Notes under the pieces: model-generated | Database searches by the model: none | Seen by the model: the letters and a program-made list of their open reading frames with translations, nothing else | What the model was told of the DNA's origin: nothing | Made by a program: the position numbers and the translations under genes | In this document: positions 50,522 through 60,063 of the stretch, piece by piece | Layout of the letters: every line of letters begins with the position of its first letter | Numbering within the stretch: position 1 is the stretch's first letter | Assembly: GCF_000559025.1 (NCBI RefSeq) | Contig: NZ_JAAN01000014.1 | Coordinates: 248,001 to 312,000, forward strand | Source of the DNA: Luteimonas huabeiensis HB2 | GTDB lineage: Bacteria; Pseudomonadota; Gammaproteobacteria; Xanthomonadales; Xanthomonadaceae | Length of the DNA: 64,000 bases | Direction: 5' to 3'

Positions 50522-52543
50522 ATGAGCATTGCCGCGTTCGCCCCGTTCCTGATCGGCATCGGGGTCCTGCTGGTGTTGTTCATCGGCATCGCCGGCCTGT
50601 TCAAGGCCTTCTACAAGAAGGTCGACCAGGGCACCGCGCTGATCGTCAACGACATGAGCGCGCAGCCGAAGGTGCACTTCACCGGCGCGCTGATCATCCC
50701 GGTGCTCTACCGCGCCGAGCTGATGAAGATCAGCCTGATCACGCTGCAGATCGACCGCCGCGGCAAGGAGGGCCTGATCTGCCGCGACAACATGCGCGCC
50801 GACATCGCGGTGGCGTTCTACCTGCGCGTCAACGAGACCCAGGCCGACGTGCTGCGCGTGGCCAAGGCGCTGGGCGCCGACCGCGCCAGCGACAAGCACG
50901 CGGTGGACGAGCTGTTCAACGCCAAGTTCTCCGAGGCGCTGAAGACGGTCGGCAAGAAGTTCGAGTTCACCGAGCTGTTCGAGAAGCGGCAGGAGTTCCG
51001 CGACGAGATCATCAAGGTGATCGGCAACGACCTCAACGGCTACGTGCTGGAGGACGTGGCGATCGACTACCTCGAGCAGACGCCCAAGAGCGTGCTCGAT
51101 CCGCACAACATCCTCGACGCCGAGGGCATCCGCAAGATCACCGAGCTGACCGCTTCGCAGAACGTGGTCACCAACGAGCTGGAGCAGAACGAGCGGCTGG
51201 CGATCACCAAGAAGAACGTCGAGGCGCGCGAGGCGACGCTGGCGCTGGAGCGGCAGCAGGCCGAGGCCGAGGCGCGGCAGAAGCGCGAGGTGGAGACCAT
51301 CCGCGCGCGCGAGGAGGCCGAGACCGCCCGGGTGCAGGAGGAACAGCGCCAGCTGGCCGAGAACGCGCGCATCGAGGCGCAGCAGCTGATCGACATCCGC
51401 GAGGAGAACCGCCTGCGCGAGGTCGAGGTGGCGGCGCAGAACCGCCAGCGCGCGGTCGCGATCGAGGCCGAGCGGGTGGAACGGGCGCGCCAGCTGGAGC
51501 AGGTGACCACCGAGCGCGAGGTGCAGCTGCAGGGCGTGGAGCGCGACAAGGTGGTCGAGCAGGGCCGGATGGACGTGGCCAACATCACCCGCGAGCGCAT
51601 CGCCATCGACAAGACCGTGGCGCAGGAGGAGGAGCGGATCAAGGAAGTGCGCGAGGTCTCCGAGGCCGACCGCCTGAAGCAGATCACCATCCTCGACGCC
51701 GAGGCCAAGGCGCAGGAGGCGCTGGTGCGCCAGGTGAAGGAGGCCGAGGCGCGCGAGACCGCGGCCCGCCACCGCGCGGTGGAGATCACCACCCTGGCGC
51801 AGGCGGAGTTCGACGCCTCCGGCAAGCAGGCCGAGGCCAAGAAGCTGCTGGCCGACGGCGTGCGCGCCGAGCGCGCCGCGCCGGGCCTGGCCGAGGCGCA
51901 GGTGCAGGAGGCCGGCGCGGTGGCGATCGAGAAGGTCGGCATCGCCGAGGCGCGCGTCATCGAGGCCAAGGCCGACGCCAACCTGAAGCAGGGCAGCGCC
52001 GAGGCCAAGGTGCTGGCCGAGACGCTGGGCGCGCAGGCGCAGGGCGAGGCGCAGATGGGCCGCGCCCGCGCGGAGGCGGTGGAGTCGATCGGCAGCGCCG
52101 AGGCGACGGTGGTGCAGAAGAAGCTGCTGGCCGAGGCCGAGGGCCTGACCCGGAAGTTCCAGGCCATCGACGCGCTCAGCGACACCGCGCGTTCGCACGA
52201 GGAGTTCCGCATGGCGCTCGACACCAGCCTCAAGCAGGCGCTGGCGTCGATCGAGGCCGGCAAGGAGATCTCCAAGGAGAACGCCGGGGTCATCGCGACC
52301 GCGCTGCGCAACGCCGACATCGACCTGGTCGGCGGCGACGGCGGCATGTTCGACAGCCTGGTCAAGGCGGTGTCGCTGGGCAAGTCGATCGAGGGCCTGG
52401 CCGGCAAGAGCCCGATCGTGCAGGACCTGATGCAGCGCTACCTGGGCGTGGCGACCGCCCCGCGCGAGGGCGACGGTGCCGCGGCGCCCTCGCGCCTGGG
52501 CGCCGACGGTCGGCACGCGGTCGCCGGCGACGGCGCCGCCTGA
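50522..52543 (+). CDS. Flotillin family protein (YqiK-like)
   Basis: This 673-residue membrane-scaffold protein has one N-terminal membrane helix (about residues 6-30, FLIGIGVLLVLFIGIAGLF), an SPFH domain (about 36-200; DQGTALIVNDMSAQPKVHF, RADIAVAFYLRVN, LDPHNILDAEGIRKITELTA) and a very long Ala/Glu/Arg-rich coiled coil (about 230-560) that drives oligomerisation. The C-terminal 60 residues, including SPIVQDLMQRYLG, are less regular. Flotillins assemble into rings at the inner membrane and recruit protein complexes. GAGGAG lies upstream of the ATG. Its partner genes here are a giant ATPase and TelA, so it is probably the membrane platform for that machine. Confidence 0.92.
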   Translation: MSIAAFAPFLIGIGVLLVLFIGIAGLFKAFYKKVDQGTALIVNDMSAQPKVHFTGALIIPVLYRAELMKISLITLQIDRRGKEGLICRDNMRADIAVAFYLRVNETQADVLRVAKALGADRASDKHAVDELFNAKFSEALKTVGKKFEFTELFEKRQEFRDEIIKVIGNDLNGYVLEDVAIDYLEQTPKSVLDPHNILDAEGIRKITELTASQNVVTNELEQNERLAITKKNVEAREATLALERQQAEAEARQKREVETIRAREEAETARVQEEQRQLAENARIEAQQLIDIREENRLREVEVAAQNRQRAVAIEAERVERARQLEQVTTEREVQLQGVERDKVVEQGRMDVANITRERIAIDKTVAQEEERIKEVREVSEADRLKQITILDAEAKAQEALVRQVKEAEARETAARHRAVEITTLAQAEFDASGKQAEAKKLLADGVRAERAAPGLAEAQVQEAGAVAIEKVGIAEARVIEAKADANLKQGSAEAKVLAETLGAQAQGEAQMGRARAEAVESIGSAEATVVQKKLLAEAEGLTRKFQAIDALSDTARSHEEFRMALDTSLKQALASIEAGKEISKENAGVIATALRNADIDLVGGDGGMFDSLVKAVSLGKSIEGLAGKSPIVQDLMQRYLGVATAPREGDGAAAPSRLGADGRHAVAGDGAA

Positions 52544-52636
52544 GTGATCGTGCCGCCGGCGAAGGCCGCGTCGCGCACGTCGAACCGGCAGGCCCGCGGC
52601 AGCGCCGCGGGCCTGCGCCAGCCGGGATAGCCGCCG

Positions 52637-55600
52637 ATGTCCGAATCCAACCCCGATGCCGCGCAGGCGGCGTCCGCGTCCTCCCAGGTCGACCAGGCGG
52701 TCGCCCAGGGCGGCGCCTACGAGGTGCTGCGCCGGCGCCTGAGCGAGCAGGGCGCGCGCCTGCGCGAGCGGGCCGAGGCGCTGAACGCGCAGCGCCTGCA
52801 GGAGTTCGGCGACAGCCACATGGAGGTGACGGGGCGCTTCCGCATCCGCACCGAGAACAACTGCATCGGCCGCGACATCGTGCAGGTGCCCGGCGACCAC
52901 CTGCTGTTCGGCTACAACGTCTACATCGGGCTGAAGACGCAGACCCGGATCGAGGACGTGTTCGGCCTGTATCGCCTGACCGAGGGGCCCGAGGGCTACG
53001 ACGTGACGCCGGTGGACCCGGCGGGCAGCTTCCTCGGCCAGCCGGGCTTCGTGCGCGATTTCACCGAGCTCTACGCCTACTACAAGCACGCCCGGCTGCT
53101 GCAGCTGATCGTGCGCGACGGCAAGCTGCTGGCGGCGTTCCAGATCGGCGAGCGCAGCACCGACGTGCGCGTGTTCCGCTGGGCGATCGCCAACACCGGC
53201 GAGCTGACCTACCTCGACGCCCGCGGCGAGCGCGACATCGCGTTGCCGCCGCCGTTCGACTTCGAGTGGACCCGCGCCACCCGCGAGCTGGCCGTGGACG
53301 GGCGCCACCCGCATCTGAACATCCTCGACACGGTGTTCGTCGAGACCACCGGCGGCGACCTGACGGTCAAGGTGGAGAACAACACCGAGACCGGGCAGGG
53401 CATCTACAGCGAGCCGGTCGAGGACCGGACCCAGTCGATCGACGATGCGACGTTCGACTTCGCGAAGGTGGGGTCGCTGATCCTGCTCAAGGTCCTGCCC
53501 TACCGCGAGCAGACCTGGCGCGGGCTGATCTACAACACGCTGACCGGCACGATCGTGCGCAACGACGCCATCGTCCAGGCCTGCGTGCAGCTGCCCGAGG
53601 ACCACGGGATCATCTTCCCCGGCGGCTACTACCTGCAGAGCGGCGAGCACAAGGCCTTCGACGCGCAGATGGCGGGCATGCAGTTCAAGCGCGCGATCCG
53701 CTCGCCCAACGGCGAGGACGTGATGTACGTCTTCTACGAGCGCGAGGCCGGGCGCTCGGCCCTGTTCGTCTACAACACCATCCGGCGCGCGCTGCAGAAC
53801 CCGGTGTTCGGCCACGGCTACGCGCTGCTGCACGACGGCCGCATGGTGCTGTTCCATGCCGAGGGCGACGAGCCGACCCGCATCCACCCGATGCAGGTCT
53901 GGCAGACGCCGTTCGCCAGCGACGAGTTCGCCGCGCGCGCGCCGGCCGCCAACACCTTCATGGGCCGGATCGGCAATCCCGAGCTGGTGCGCGGCCTGTC
54001 CAACCTGCTGGACCTGGCCCGCGAGATCGACGGCACCGAGGTCTCGGTGCAGCGCTACCAGTTGCTGGTGCACAACACCCGCCGCCTGTTCGACGCCCAC
54101 CACTGGCTGGAAGCGCCGGAGTGCGGCGACCTGGGCGCGCTGCTGCACGAGATCAGCGCCACCGGCGAATCGGTGCTCGACGAGTACGAGAAGGTCGAGG
54201 GCATCCGCCGCCAGTCCGAACGGGCGATGGACGAGGCCGCGCGCGCGCATCGCGCGCTGCTGGCGCGGCTGCAGCCCGAGAACTGGGACGCCATCGATGC
54301 GTTCGTCGAGGCGCTGGGCGAGATCTCGCGCCAGCGCGGCCACCTGCTGACCATCCGCGAGCTGCGCTACGTCGATACCGAGGCCATCGACCGCATGGGC
54401 GAGGCGCTGCAGGAGGCGCAGGACCGGGTCGGCGCGGCGACCGGCGCGTTCCTGGCCGGCGACCAGGCGCTGCGGCCGTTCGCCGAGCGCCTGCAGGAGA
54501 TCGACGCCGCCGCGCAGCAGGCGCAGACCGCCAAGGCGCTGGCCGAGCAGATCGAACGCATGCAGGCGATGGCGGCCGACCTGGACACGCTGTCGGAGCT
54601 GATGGCCACGCTGAAGGTGGACGACGCCACCGAGCGCACCCGGGTGGTGGAGGCGGTGGCGGGCCTGTACGCGCGCCTCAACCAGGCGCGCGCGCGCGCC
54701 GACCAGCGCCGGCGCGCGCTCGGCTCGGCCGAGGCGGTGGCGCAGTTCGGCGCCCAGTTCGCGCTGTTCGGCCAGGCCATCGCCAGCGCGCTCGGCCTGG
54801 CTACCGATCCGGAACGCGCCGACGAGCAGCTGTCGCGGCTGCTGGTGCAGCTGGAGGAGCTGGAGAGCCAGTTCGGCGAGCACGAGCAGTTCCTGGCCGA
54901 CATCCTGGCCAAGCGCGAGGAGCTGCTGGAGACCTTCGAGTCGCACAAGCAAGCGCTGCTCGACGAGCGCCAGCGCAAGGCGCAGGCGGTGCTGGACGCC
55001 GCATCGCGCATCCTCGACGGGCTGCCGCGGCGCACCGAGCGCTTCGCCAGCGCCGACGAGCTGAACGCGTTCTTCGCCGGCGACCCGCTGATCCTCAAGC
55101 TGCGCGAGCTGGCCGAGCGCCTGCGCGGCTATCGCGACAACGTCAAGGCCGACGACGTCGAGGCGCGGCTCAAGGGCGTGCGCGACGAAGCCGTGCGCGC
55201 GCTGCGCGATCGCACCGAGCTGTTCGAGGGCGGCGGCCAGGTGGTCCGCCTCGGGCCGCGCCACCGCTTCAGCGTCAACACCCAGCCGTTGGACCTCACC
55301 ATCCTGCCGCGCGGCGAGGGGCTGTCGATCCACCTGACCGGCACCGACTTCTACGCGCCGATCCGCGACGAGGCGCTGGAGGCGCTGCGCGACTACTGGC
55401 AGGTGGCGCTGGATTCCGAATCGCCGGCGATCTCGCGCGCCGAGTACCTGGCGGGGCTGGTGCTGGAAGCCGCCGTGGACGGCCGCGAGGGCCTGAGCCT
55501 GGATCTGCTCTCGCGCCAGCTGTCCGAGGCCGACGCGCTGGAGCGCACGGTGCGCGCGTTCGCCGCGCCCCGCTACCGCGAAGGCTACGAGAAGGGCATC

Positions 55601-57961
55601 CATGATCACGATGCGGCGCGGATCCTGCGCGCGCTGGTGCCGGTGTACGCCGCCGCGGGGCCGCTGGTGCACGCGCCGGCGGCGCGGGCGCTGGCGGCGC
55701 TGTACTGGGCCCGCGAGCGCGGCGCGGAGCCGGCCGCGCTGTGGCCCGAGCGCGCCGCCGGCGCGCTGGCGATCCGGCGCCTGTTCGGCACCCACGACGG
55801 CCTCGACGCGTTGCAGGCCGAGATCGCCGCGGCGCTCGCCGCGTTCGCCGAGCGCGCCGCGCTGCCGGTGGAACCGGCGCAGGGCGACGAGGCCGCGCGC
55901 TACCTGCTCGCGGAACTGCAGAAGGGCGAGCCGACCTTCGGCTTCAGCCGCTACGCGCGGCAGCTCGTCGATGCCTTGCAGGAGGCGCTGGCGACGGCCG
56001 GCATGCAGGAAACGTTCGCGCGGTCGTTGCAACGGCAGGCGGACCGTCCCGGCGCGCAGTGGGCGCTGGCCTCGCACTGGCTGCAGGGGCTGTGCAGCGA
56101 CCCGGCGCGGGCGCCGCTGGCCGGCTACGCGCCCGAGGCGATCGCGCTGCTGCTGGCCGGACGCGAGCTGCGCCACGAAGTGCGCGAGGTCGCGCTGGTG
56201 GCCGAGGTGGAGGGCCTGCTGGGCGAGCACCCGCGGATCGAGGGCGGGCGGCTGCGGCTGCCGATCGACGACTTCCTGGCGCGCCTGCGCACGCACCGCG
56301 AACGCTTTGTGCCGGGCTTCCACCGCTATCAGGCCGTGCGCCAGCGCATCGTCTCGCGCGAGCGCGAGGCGCTGCGGCTGTCGGAGTTCAAGGCGCGGCC
56401 GCTGACCTCGTTCGTGCGCAACCGGCTGATCGACGAGGTCTACCTGCCGCTGATAGGCGACAACCTCGCCAAGCAGATGGGCACGGTGGGCGAGGACAAG
56501 CGCAGCGACCTGATGGGCCTGCTGATGATGATCTCGCCGCCCGGCTACGGAAAGACCACGCTGATGGAATACGTGGCCAGCCGGCTCGGCCTGGTCTTCA
56601 TGAAGATCAACGGCCCCGCCCTCGGCCACGAGGTGCGCTCGCTGGACCCGGCGCAGGCGCCGGACGCGACCTCGCGGCAGGAGCTGGAGAAGCTCAACCT
56701 GGCGCTGGAGATGGGCAGCAACACGATGCTGTACATCGACGACATCCAGCACACCCATCCGGAGTTCCTGCAGAAGTTCATCTCGCTGTGCGACGGCACC
56801 CGCCGCATCGAGGGCGTGTGGCAGGGCCGCACGCGGACCTACGACATGCGCGGCAAGAAGTTCTGCGTGGTCATGGCCGGCAACCCGTACACCGAGTCCG
56901 GCGAGGTGTTCAAGATCCCGGACATGCTCGCCAACCGCGCCGACATCTACAACCTGGGCGACGTGCTCGGCGGCATGGAGGAGGCGTTCAAGCTCAGCTA
57001 CATCGAGAACAGCCTGACCTCCAATCCGGTGCTGGCGCCGCTGGCCACCCGCGACATGGCCGATCTGTACCTGCTGGCCGACCGCGCCGAGGGCAAGGAG
57101 ATCTCCAGCAACGACCTCTCGCACGCCTACAGCGGCGCGGAGATCAACGAGATCGTCGCCACGCTGCAGCGGCTGATGCAGGTGCGCGACGTGGTCTACC
57201 GCGTCAACCAGCAGTACATCGCCAGCGCCGCGCAGGCCGACCGCTACCGCACCGAGCCGCCGTTCCGGCTGCAGGGCAGCTACCGCAACATGAACAAGCT
57301 GGCCGAGAAGATCTCGCCGGTGATGAACGATGCCGAGCTGCAGCAGCTGATCGCCGACCACTACCTGGGCGAGGCGCAGCTGCTCACCACCGGCGCCGAG
57401 GAGAACCTGCTCAAGCTGGCCGAGCTGCGCGGCACCATGACCCCGGAGCAGGCCGCGCGCTGGGCGCAGATCAAGCGCGATTTCCTGCGCGACAAGGCCA
57501 TGGGCGGCGACGACGCCGACACCGGCGCGCGGGTGGTGGCGCAGCTGGCCGACATCGCCCAGGGCCTGCAGGCGCTCGGGAGCGCCGAAGACGCGCGCCC
57601 GGCCGGGGACGAGCGCGCGTCCGCCGCCGCGCCGTGGCCGGAGGTGCTGGCGGCGCTGCAGCGCATCGCCGAGCGCGAGCCGCCCGCGCCCCAGGACGAG
57701 GCGCTCTCGCGGGCGCTGCCGGCGACGGTGCGCAGCGCGATCGAGCCGTTGCTGGAGCGGTTGCGGCAGACGCACGAGCACCAGGCCGGCCTGGGCGCGG
57801 TGATCGTGCAGCTGGTGGAGCTGATGCGCGAGCGCCTGGCCGACGCGCCGGCGGGCGCGGCGGGGCGCAAGCGCCGCGAGCGCACGCCGGCCGAGCGGCG
57901 GCTGGACGAGGCGCTGGACCAGTTGCGGTTCTTCGACGGCCCGGGGAGCGCGTCGTCGTGA
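52637..57961 (+). CDS. Giant AAA+ ATPase (annotated in databases as DNA repair ATPase, DUF3686)
   Basis: This is a 1774-residue soluble protein. The N-terminal half is a DUF3686-type beta-rich region (about residues 55-470, RTENNCIGRDIVQVPGDHLL, FPGGYYLQSGEHKAFDAQM). Next come helical coiled-coil stretches (about 500-860) and a linker region. The AAA module (about 1255-1560) has Walker A MISPPGYGKTTLME (Lys1306), Walker B MLYIDDIQHTHPE (Asp1368, Asp1369) and sensor-like VVMAGNPYTESGEVFKIPDM. The C-terminus is an Arg/Glu-rich helical tail. The family name implies DNA repair, but no nuclease or DNA-binding motif is obvious. Adjacent flotillin and TelA genes suggest a membrane-linked stress function. 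It overlaps the next gene by GTGA. Confidence 0.87.
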   Translation: MSESNPDAAQAASASSQVDQAVAQGGAYEVLRRRLSEQGARLRERAEALNAQRLQEFGDSHMEVTGRFRIRTENNCIGRDIVQVPGDHLLFGYNVYIGLKTQTRIEDVFGLYRLTEGPEGYDVTPVDPAGSFLGQPGFVRDFTELYAYYKHARLLQLIVRDGKLLAAFQIGERSTDVRVFRWAIANTGELTYLDARGERDIALPPPFDFEWTRATRELAVDGRHPHLNILDTVFVETTGGDLTVKVENNTETGQGIYSEPVEDRTQSIDDATFDFAKVGSLILLKVLPYREQTWRGLIYNTLTGTIVRNDAIVQACVQLPEDHGIIFPGGYYLQSGEHKAFDAQMAGMQFKRAIRSPNGEDVMYVFYEREAGRSALFVYNTIRRALQNPVFGHGYALLHDGRMVLFHAEGDEPTRIHPMQVWQTPFASDEFAARAPAANTFMGRIGNPELVRGLSNLLDLAREIDGTEVSVQRYQLLVHNTRRLFDAHHWLEAPECGDLGALLHEISATGESVLDEYEKVEGIRRQSERAMDEAARAHRALLARLQPENWDAIDAFVEALGEISRQRGHLLTIRELRYVDTEAIDRMGEALQEAQDRVGAATGAFLAGDQALRPFAERLQEIDAAAQQAQTAKALAEQIERMQAMAADLDTLSELMATLKVDDATERTRVVEAVAGLYARLNQARARADQRRRALGSAEAVAQFGAQFALFGQAIASALGLATDPERADEQLSRLLVQLEELESQFGEHEQFLADILAKREELLETFESHKQALLDERQRKAQAVLDAASRILDGLPRRTERFASADELNAFFAGDPLILKLRELAERLRGYRDNVKADDVEARLKGVRDEAVRALRDRTELFEGGGQVVRLGPRHRFSVNTQPLDLTILPRGEGLSIHLTGTDFYAPIRDEALEALRDYWQVALDSESPAISRAEYLAGLVLEAAVDGREGLSLDLLSRQLSEADALERTVRAFAAPRYREGYEKGIHDHDAARILRALVPVYAAAGPLVHAPAARALAALYWARERGAEPAALWPERAAGALAIRRLFGTHDGLDALQAEIAAALAAFAERAALPVEPAQGDEAARYLLAELQKGEPTFGFSRYARQLVDALQEALATAGMQETFARSLQRQADRPGAQWALASHWLQGLCSDPARAPLAGYAPEAIALLLAGRELRHEVREVALVAEVEGLLGEHPRIEGGRLRLPIDDFLARLRTHRERFVPGFHRYQAVRQRIVSREREALRLSEFKARPLTSFVRNRLIDEVYLPLIGDNLAKQMGTVGEDKRSDLMGLLMMISPPGYGKTTLMEYVASRLGLVFMKINGPALGHEVRSLDPAQAPDATSRQELEKLNLALEMGSNTMLYIDDIQHTHPEFLQKFISLCDGTRRIEGVWQGRTRTYDMRGKKFCVVMAGNPYTESGEVFKIPDMLANRADIYNLGDVLGGMEEAFKLSYIENSLTSNPVLAPLATRDMADLYLLADRAEGKEISSNDLSHAYSGAEINEIVATLQRLMQVRDVVYRVNQQYIASAAQADRYRTEPPFRLQGSYRNMNKLAEKISPVMNDAELQQLIADHYLGEAQLLTTGAEENLLKLAELRGTMTPEQAARWAQIKRDFLRDKAMGGDDADTGARVVAQLADIAQGLQALGSAEDARPAGDERASAAAPWPEVLAALQRIAEREPPAPQDEALSRALPATVRSAIEPLLERLRQTHEHQAGLGAVIVQLVELMRERLADAPAGAAGRKRRERTPAERRLDEALDQLRFFDGPGSASS

Positions 57962-58722
57962 ACGCGGCGCCGCCCGTGCCGCCCGCGCCCGCCGGCCTCG
58001 ACAGCGTGGCCGGCGCCGCGCGCTACGGCCAGGCGGCGCTGGACGACCTCGCCGCGGTCGGCGTCGACGCCGCGCTCGATCCCGCGCCGGCGGCCGCGCT
58101 GGTCGCTCGCCTGGAGTCGTTGCGCCTGGCGATGCAATCGGCCGACCCCGCCGGCCTGCGCCGCCGCGTCGGCCTGATCGGCCGCCTGCTGGGGCGGGAC
58201 GTGGCGCTGGAATCCGAGGCCGGCGCGCTGGCCGCGCGGCTCGGCGTGCTGCTGCACGAGGCCGACCGCGCCGCCGAGGCGCTGGCCGCGCACGCCGCGG
58301 GGCAGGCGAACTGCGCGGGCCGGGTCGAGGCCGGCTGCCGCCGTCTCGCCGGGCTGGAGGCCGATGCCCGCGCCTGGCTGCGCGCTGCCGCCGACGCCGT
58401 CCCGGCGCCGCTGCGCGAGGCGCTGGACGGCCGCCTCGACCACCTGCGCACCGTGCTGGCCACCCACGAGCTGGCCGCGCGGCAGCTCGCGCTGCTGCAG
58501 GAGCAGAGCGCCGGCTTGCTCGCCCGCTACCGCAACATCCGCGACGTGCTGCTGCCGGCGTGGCGCCAGCGCCGCCTGGGCGAGGGCGCCGCGGACGGCG
58601 CGCAGCGCGCCGCGGACGCCGCCCGCGTCGAGTCCGAGATCGCCGCCGAAGTCGCCGCCATGGCCGGTACACTCGGCGGGCGCCGCCCCGCCCGGGCCCA
58701 AGACCAGGAGAACGCCGCATGA
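57958..58722 (+). CDS. Helical protein between the giant ATPase and TelA, unknown function
   Basis: This 254-residue protein starts at a GTG overlapping the ATPase stop (GTGA). It is almost entirely Ala/Leu/Arg-rich helix with likely coiled coils (about residues 75-210) and no catalytic motif, signal peptide or membrane segment. LLARYRNIRDVLLPAWRQRR near residues 192-211 is the only conspicuous conserved-looking segment; it faintly resembles the TVRNITIPSWKRQ region of the TelA protein encoded next. Its stop overlaps telA by ATGA. Position suggests an adaptor between the ATPase and TelA. Confidence 0.82.
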   Translation: MNAAPPVPPAPAGLDSVAGAARYGQAALDDLAAVGVDAALDPAPAAALVARLESLRLAMQSADPAGLRRRVGLIGRLLGRDVALESEAGALAARLGVLLHEADRAAEALAAHAAGQANCAGRVEAGCRRLAGLEADARAWLRAAADAVPAPLREALDGRLDHLRTVLATHELAARQLALLQEQSAGLLARYRNIRDVLLPAWRQRRLGEGAADGAQRAADAARVESEIAAEVAAMAGTLGGRRPARAQDQENAA

Positions 58723-59819
58723 CCCAGGACACCCACGACCGCGCGCTGGTAGCCGCGGCGGCGCCGCTCGACGATGCCGCGCTGCAGGCGCTCGGGCTGA
58801 CCGAAGCCGACCGCGCCGAGATCGAGGCGGCGGGCCGCGCGCTGGAGGACATCACCCCCGGCAACCTGCACGTCTACGGCCGCGACGCCGCCGGCAAGAC
58901 CGCCGCCTTCTCCAGCCAGCTGCTCGACCAGGTCCGCAACCAGGACCTCGACGGCGCCGGCGAGAAGCTCGGCGAGGTGGTGCGGATCGCCCGCTCGCTC
59001 GACCTGGGCAGCTTCGCCGGCCGCTCCAAGGTGCCGGTGATCGGCCCGCTGATCGACCGCCTGCGCGCCTCGCGCGACGAGCTGGTGCAGAAGTTCAGCA
59101 GCACCAACGAACAGATCGAGCGGCTGATGCAGGACATCGGCCGCCAGCAGGGGCTGCTGACCCAGCGCGTGTCCGAATTCGACCGCATGCACGACATCGT
59201 GCTGGAAGAGCGGCGCATGCTGGGCGTGTACGTGGCCGCCGGCAAGCAGCGGCTGGCCTCGCTGGCCGCCGAGCAGCAGGCCCTGGCCGGCCGCGACGAT
59301 CCGGCCTCGCGCACGCGCCGGGCCGAGATCGACAACGCGATCCGCCTGCTCGACAAGCGCGTGGGCGACCTGACCGTGATGCAGCACGCGGCCGACCAGT
59401 CGCTGCCGATGATCCGGCTGATCCAGGCCAACGCGATCCAGCTGGTCGAGAAGTTCAACACGGTGCGCAACATCACGATTCCGTCGTGGAAGCGCCAGTT
59501 CGCCATCCAGCTCTCGCTGGGCGAGCAGAAGAACGCCGTCGAGCTGTCCAACGCGATCGACGACGCCACCAACGAGCTGATGCGCCGCAACGCCGACCTG
59601 CTGCGCGAGACCTCGGTCGAGACCGCCAAGGCCAACCAGCGCGCGGTCATCGACGTCGAGACCCTGCGCCACGTGCACGAGCAGCTGATCCAGACGGTGG
59701 AGGAGGTGCGCGGCATCCACCGCGACGGCATCGCCCAGCGCCGGCAGGCGGAAGGGGAGCTGGCGCGCCTGCGCGACGACGTGCAGAAGCAGCTCGCCCG
59801 GCCCGCGCTGGAGCACTAG
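58719..59819 (+). CDS. TelA/YaaN-family toxic anion resistance protein
   Basis: This 366-residue cytosolic helical protein has the TelA signature QLLDQVRNQDLDGAGEKLGE, VPVIGPLIDRLRASRDELVQ, and LIQANAIQLVEKFNTVRNIT with SWKRQFAIQLSLGEQKNAVE. TelA proteins are linked genetically to tellurite and other stress resistance, but their biochemistry is unknown. AGGAG is spaced 8 bases from the ATG. It is the last gene of the five-gene operon (YqiJ-like, flotillin, AAA ATPase, unknown, TelA), each joined by short overlaps or gaps, which argues that all act together. Confidence 0.92.
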   Translation: MTQDTHDRALVAAAAPLDDAALQALGLTEADRAEIEAAGRALEDITPGNLHVYGRDAAGKTAAFSSQLLDQVRNQDLDGAGEKLGEVVRIARSLDLGSFAGRSKVPVIGPLIDRLRASRDELVQKFSSTNEQIERLMQDIGRQQGLLTQRVSEFDRMHDIVLEERRMLGVYVAAGKQRLASLAAEQQALAGRDDPASRTRRAEIDNAIRLLDKRVGDLTVMQHAADQSLPMIRLIQANAIQLVEKFNTVRNITIPSWKRQFAIQLSLGEQKNAVELSNAIDDATNELMRRNADLLRETSVETAKANQRAVIDVETLRHVHEQLIQTVEEVRGIHRDGIAQRRQAEGELARLRDDVQKQLARPALEH

Positions 59820-59865
59820 GCCGAATCGACATTCGGCCCGCGACGCGGGCCATGCTGTCCATTCT

Positions 59866-60010
59866 CCCGCAAGCGGGGCATGCCCTCCCTTCTCCTGCGG
59901 CGTGCCCCCATCCGCCTTCGGCACCTTCCCCCGCTCGCGGGGGAAGGAAAAACGAGGTGCTCCCCGCTCGCGGGGGAAGGGAAAAGCAGCGTGCTCCCCG
60001 CTTGCAGGGG
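59866..60010. repeat. Second cluster of CCCGC-type dyad repeats
   Basis: Between telA and hemE lie at least four dyads: 59866-59877 (CCCGC-AA-GCGGG), 59924-59947 (perfect 11-base arms, CCTTCCCCCGC and GCGGGGGAAGG), 59962-59975, and 59995-60010 (imperfect). They share sequence and the GGAAGG flank with the cluster at 26490-26624. Some may act as bidirectional transcript ends for the convergent operons. No gene is visible in 59820-60063. Confidence 0.85.
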
Positions 60011-60063
60011 CAGATTCAGCCTTCGCGCTGAATGCCGATGCGCCCTAGCCCCGCGGCGGGCGC

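Noticed and set aside
50462-58864. A single 2800-codon open frame on the minus strand opposite the flotillin, ATPase and TelA genes
   Set aside because: It is composed of His/Arg/Ala/Gln-rich low-complexity sequence with no domain motifs, and it lies antisense to well-supported genes. Very high GC at third positions removes stop codons on the opposite strand.
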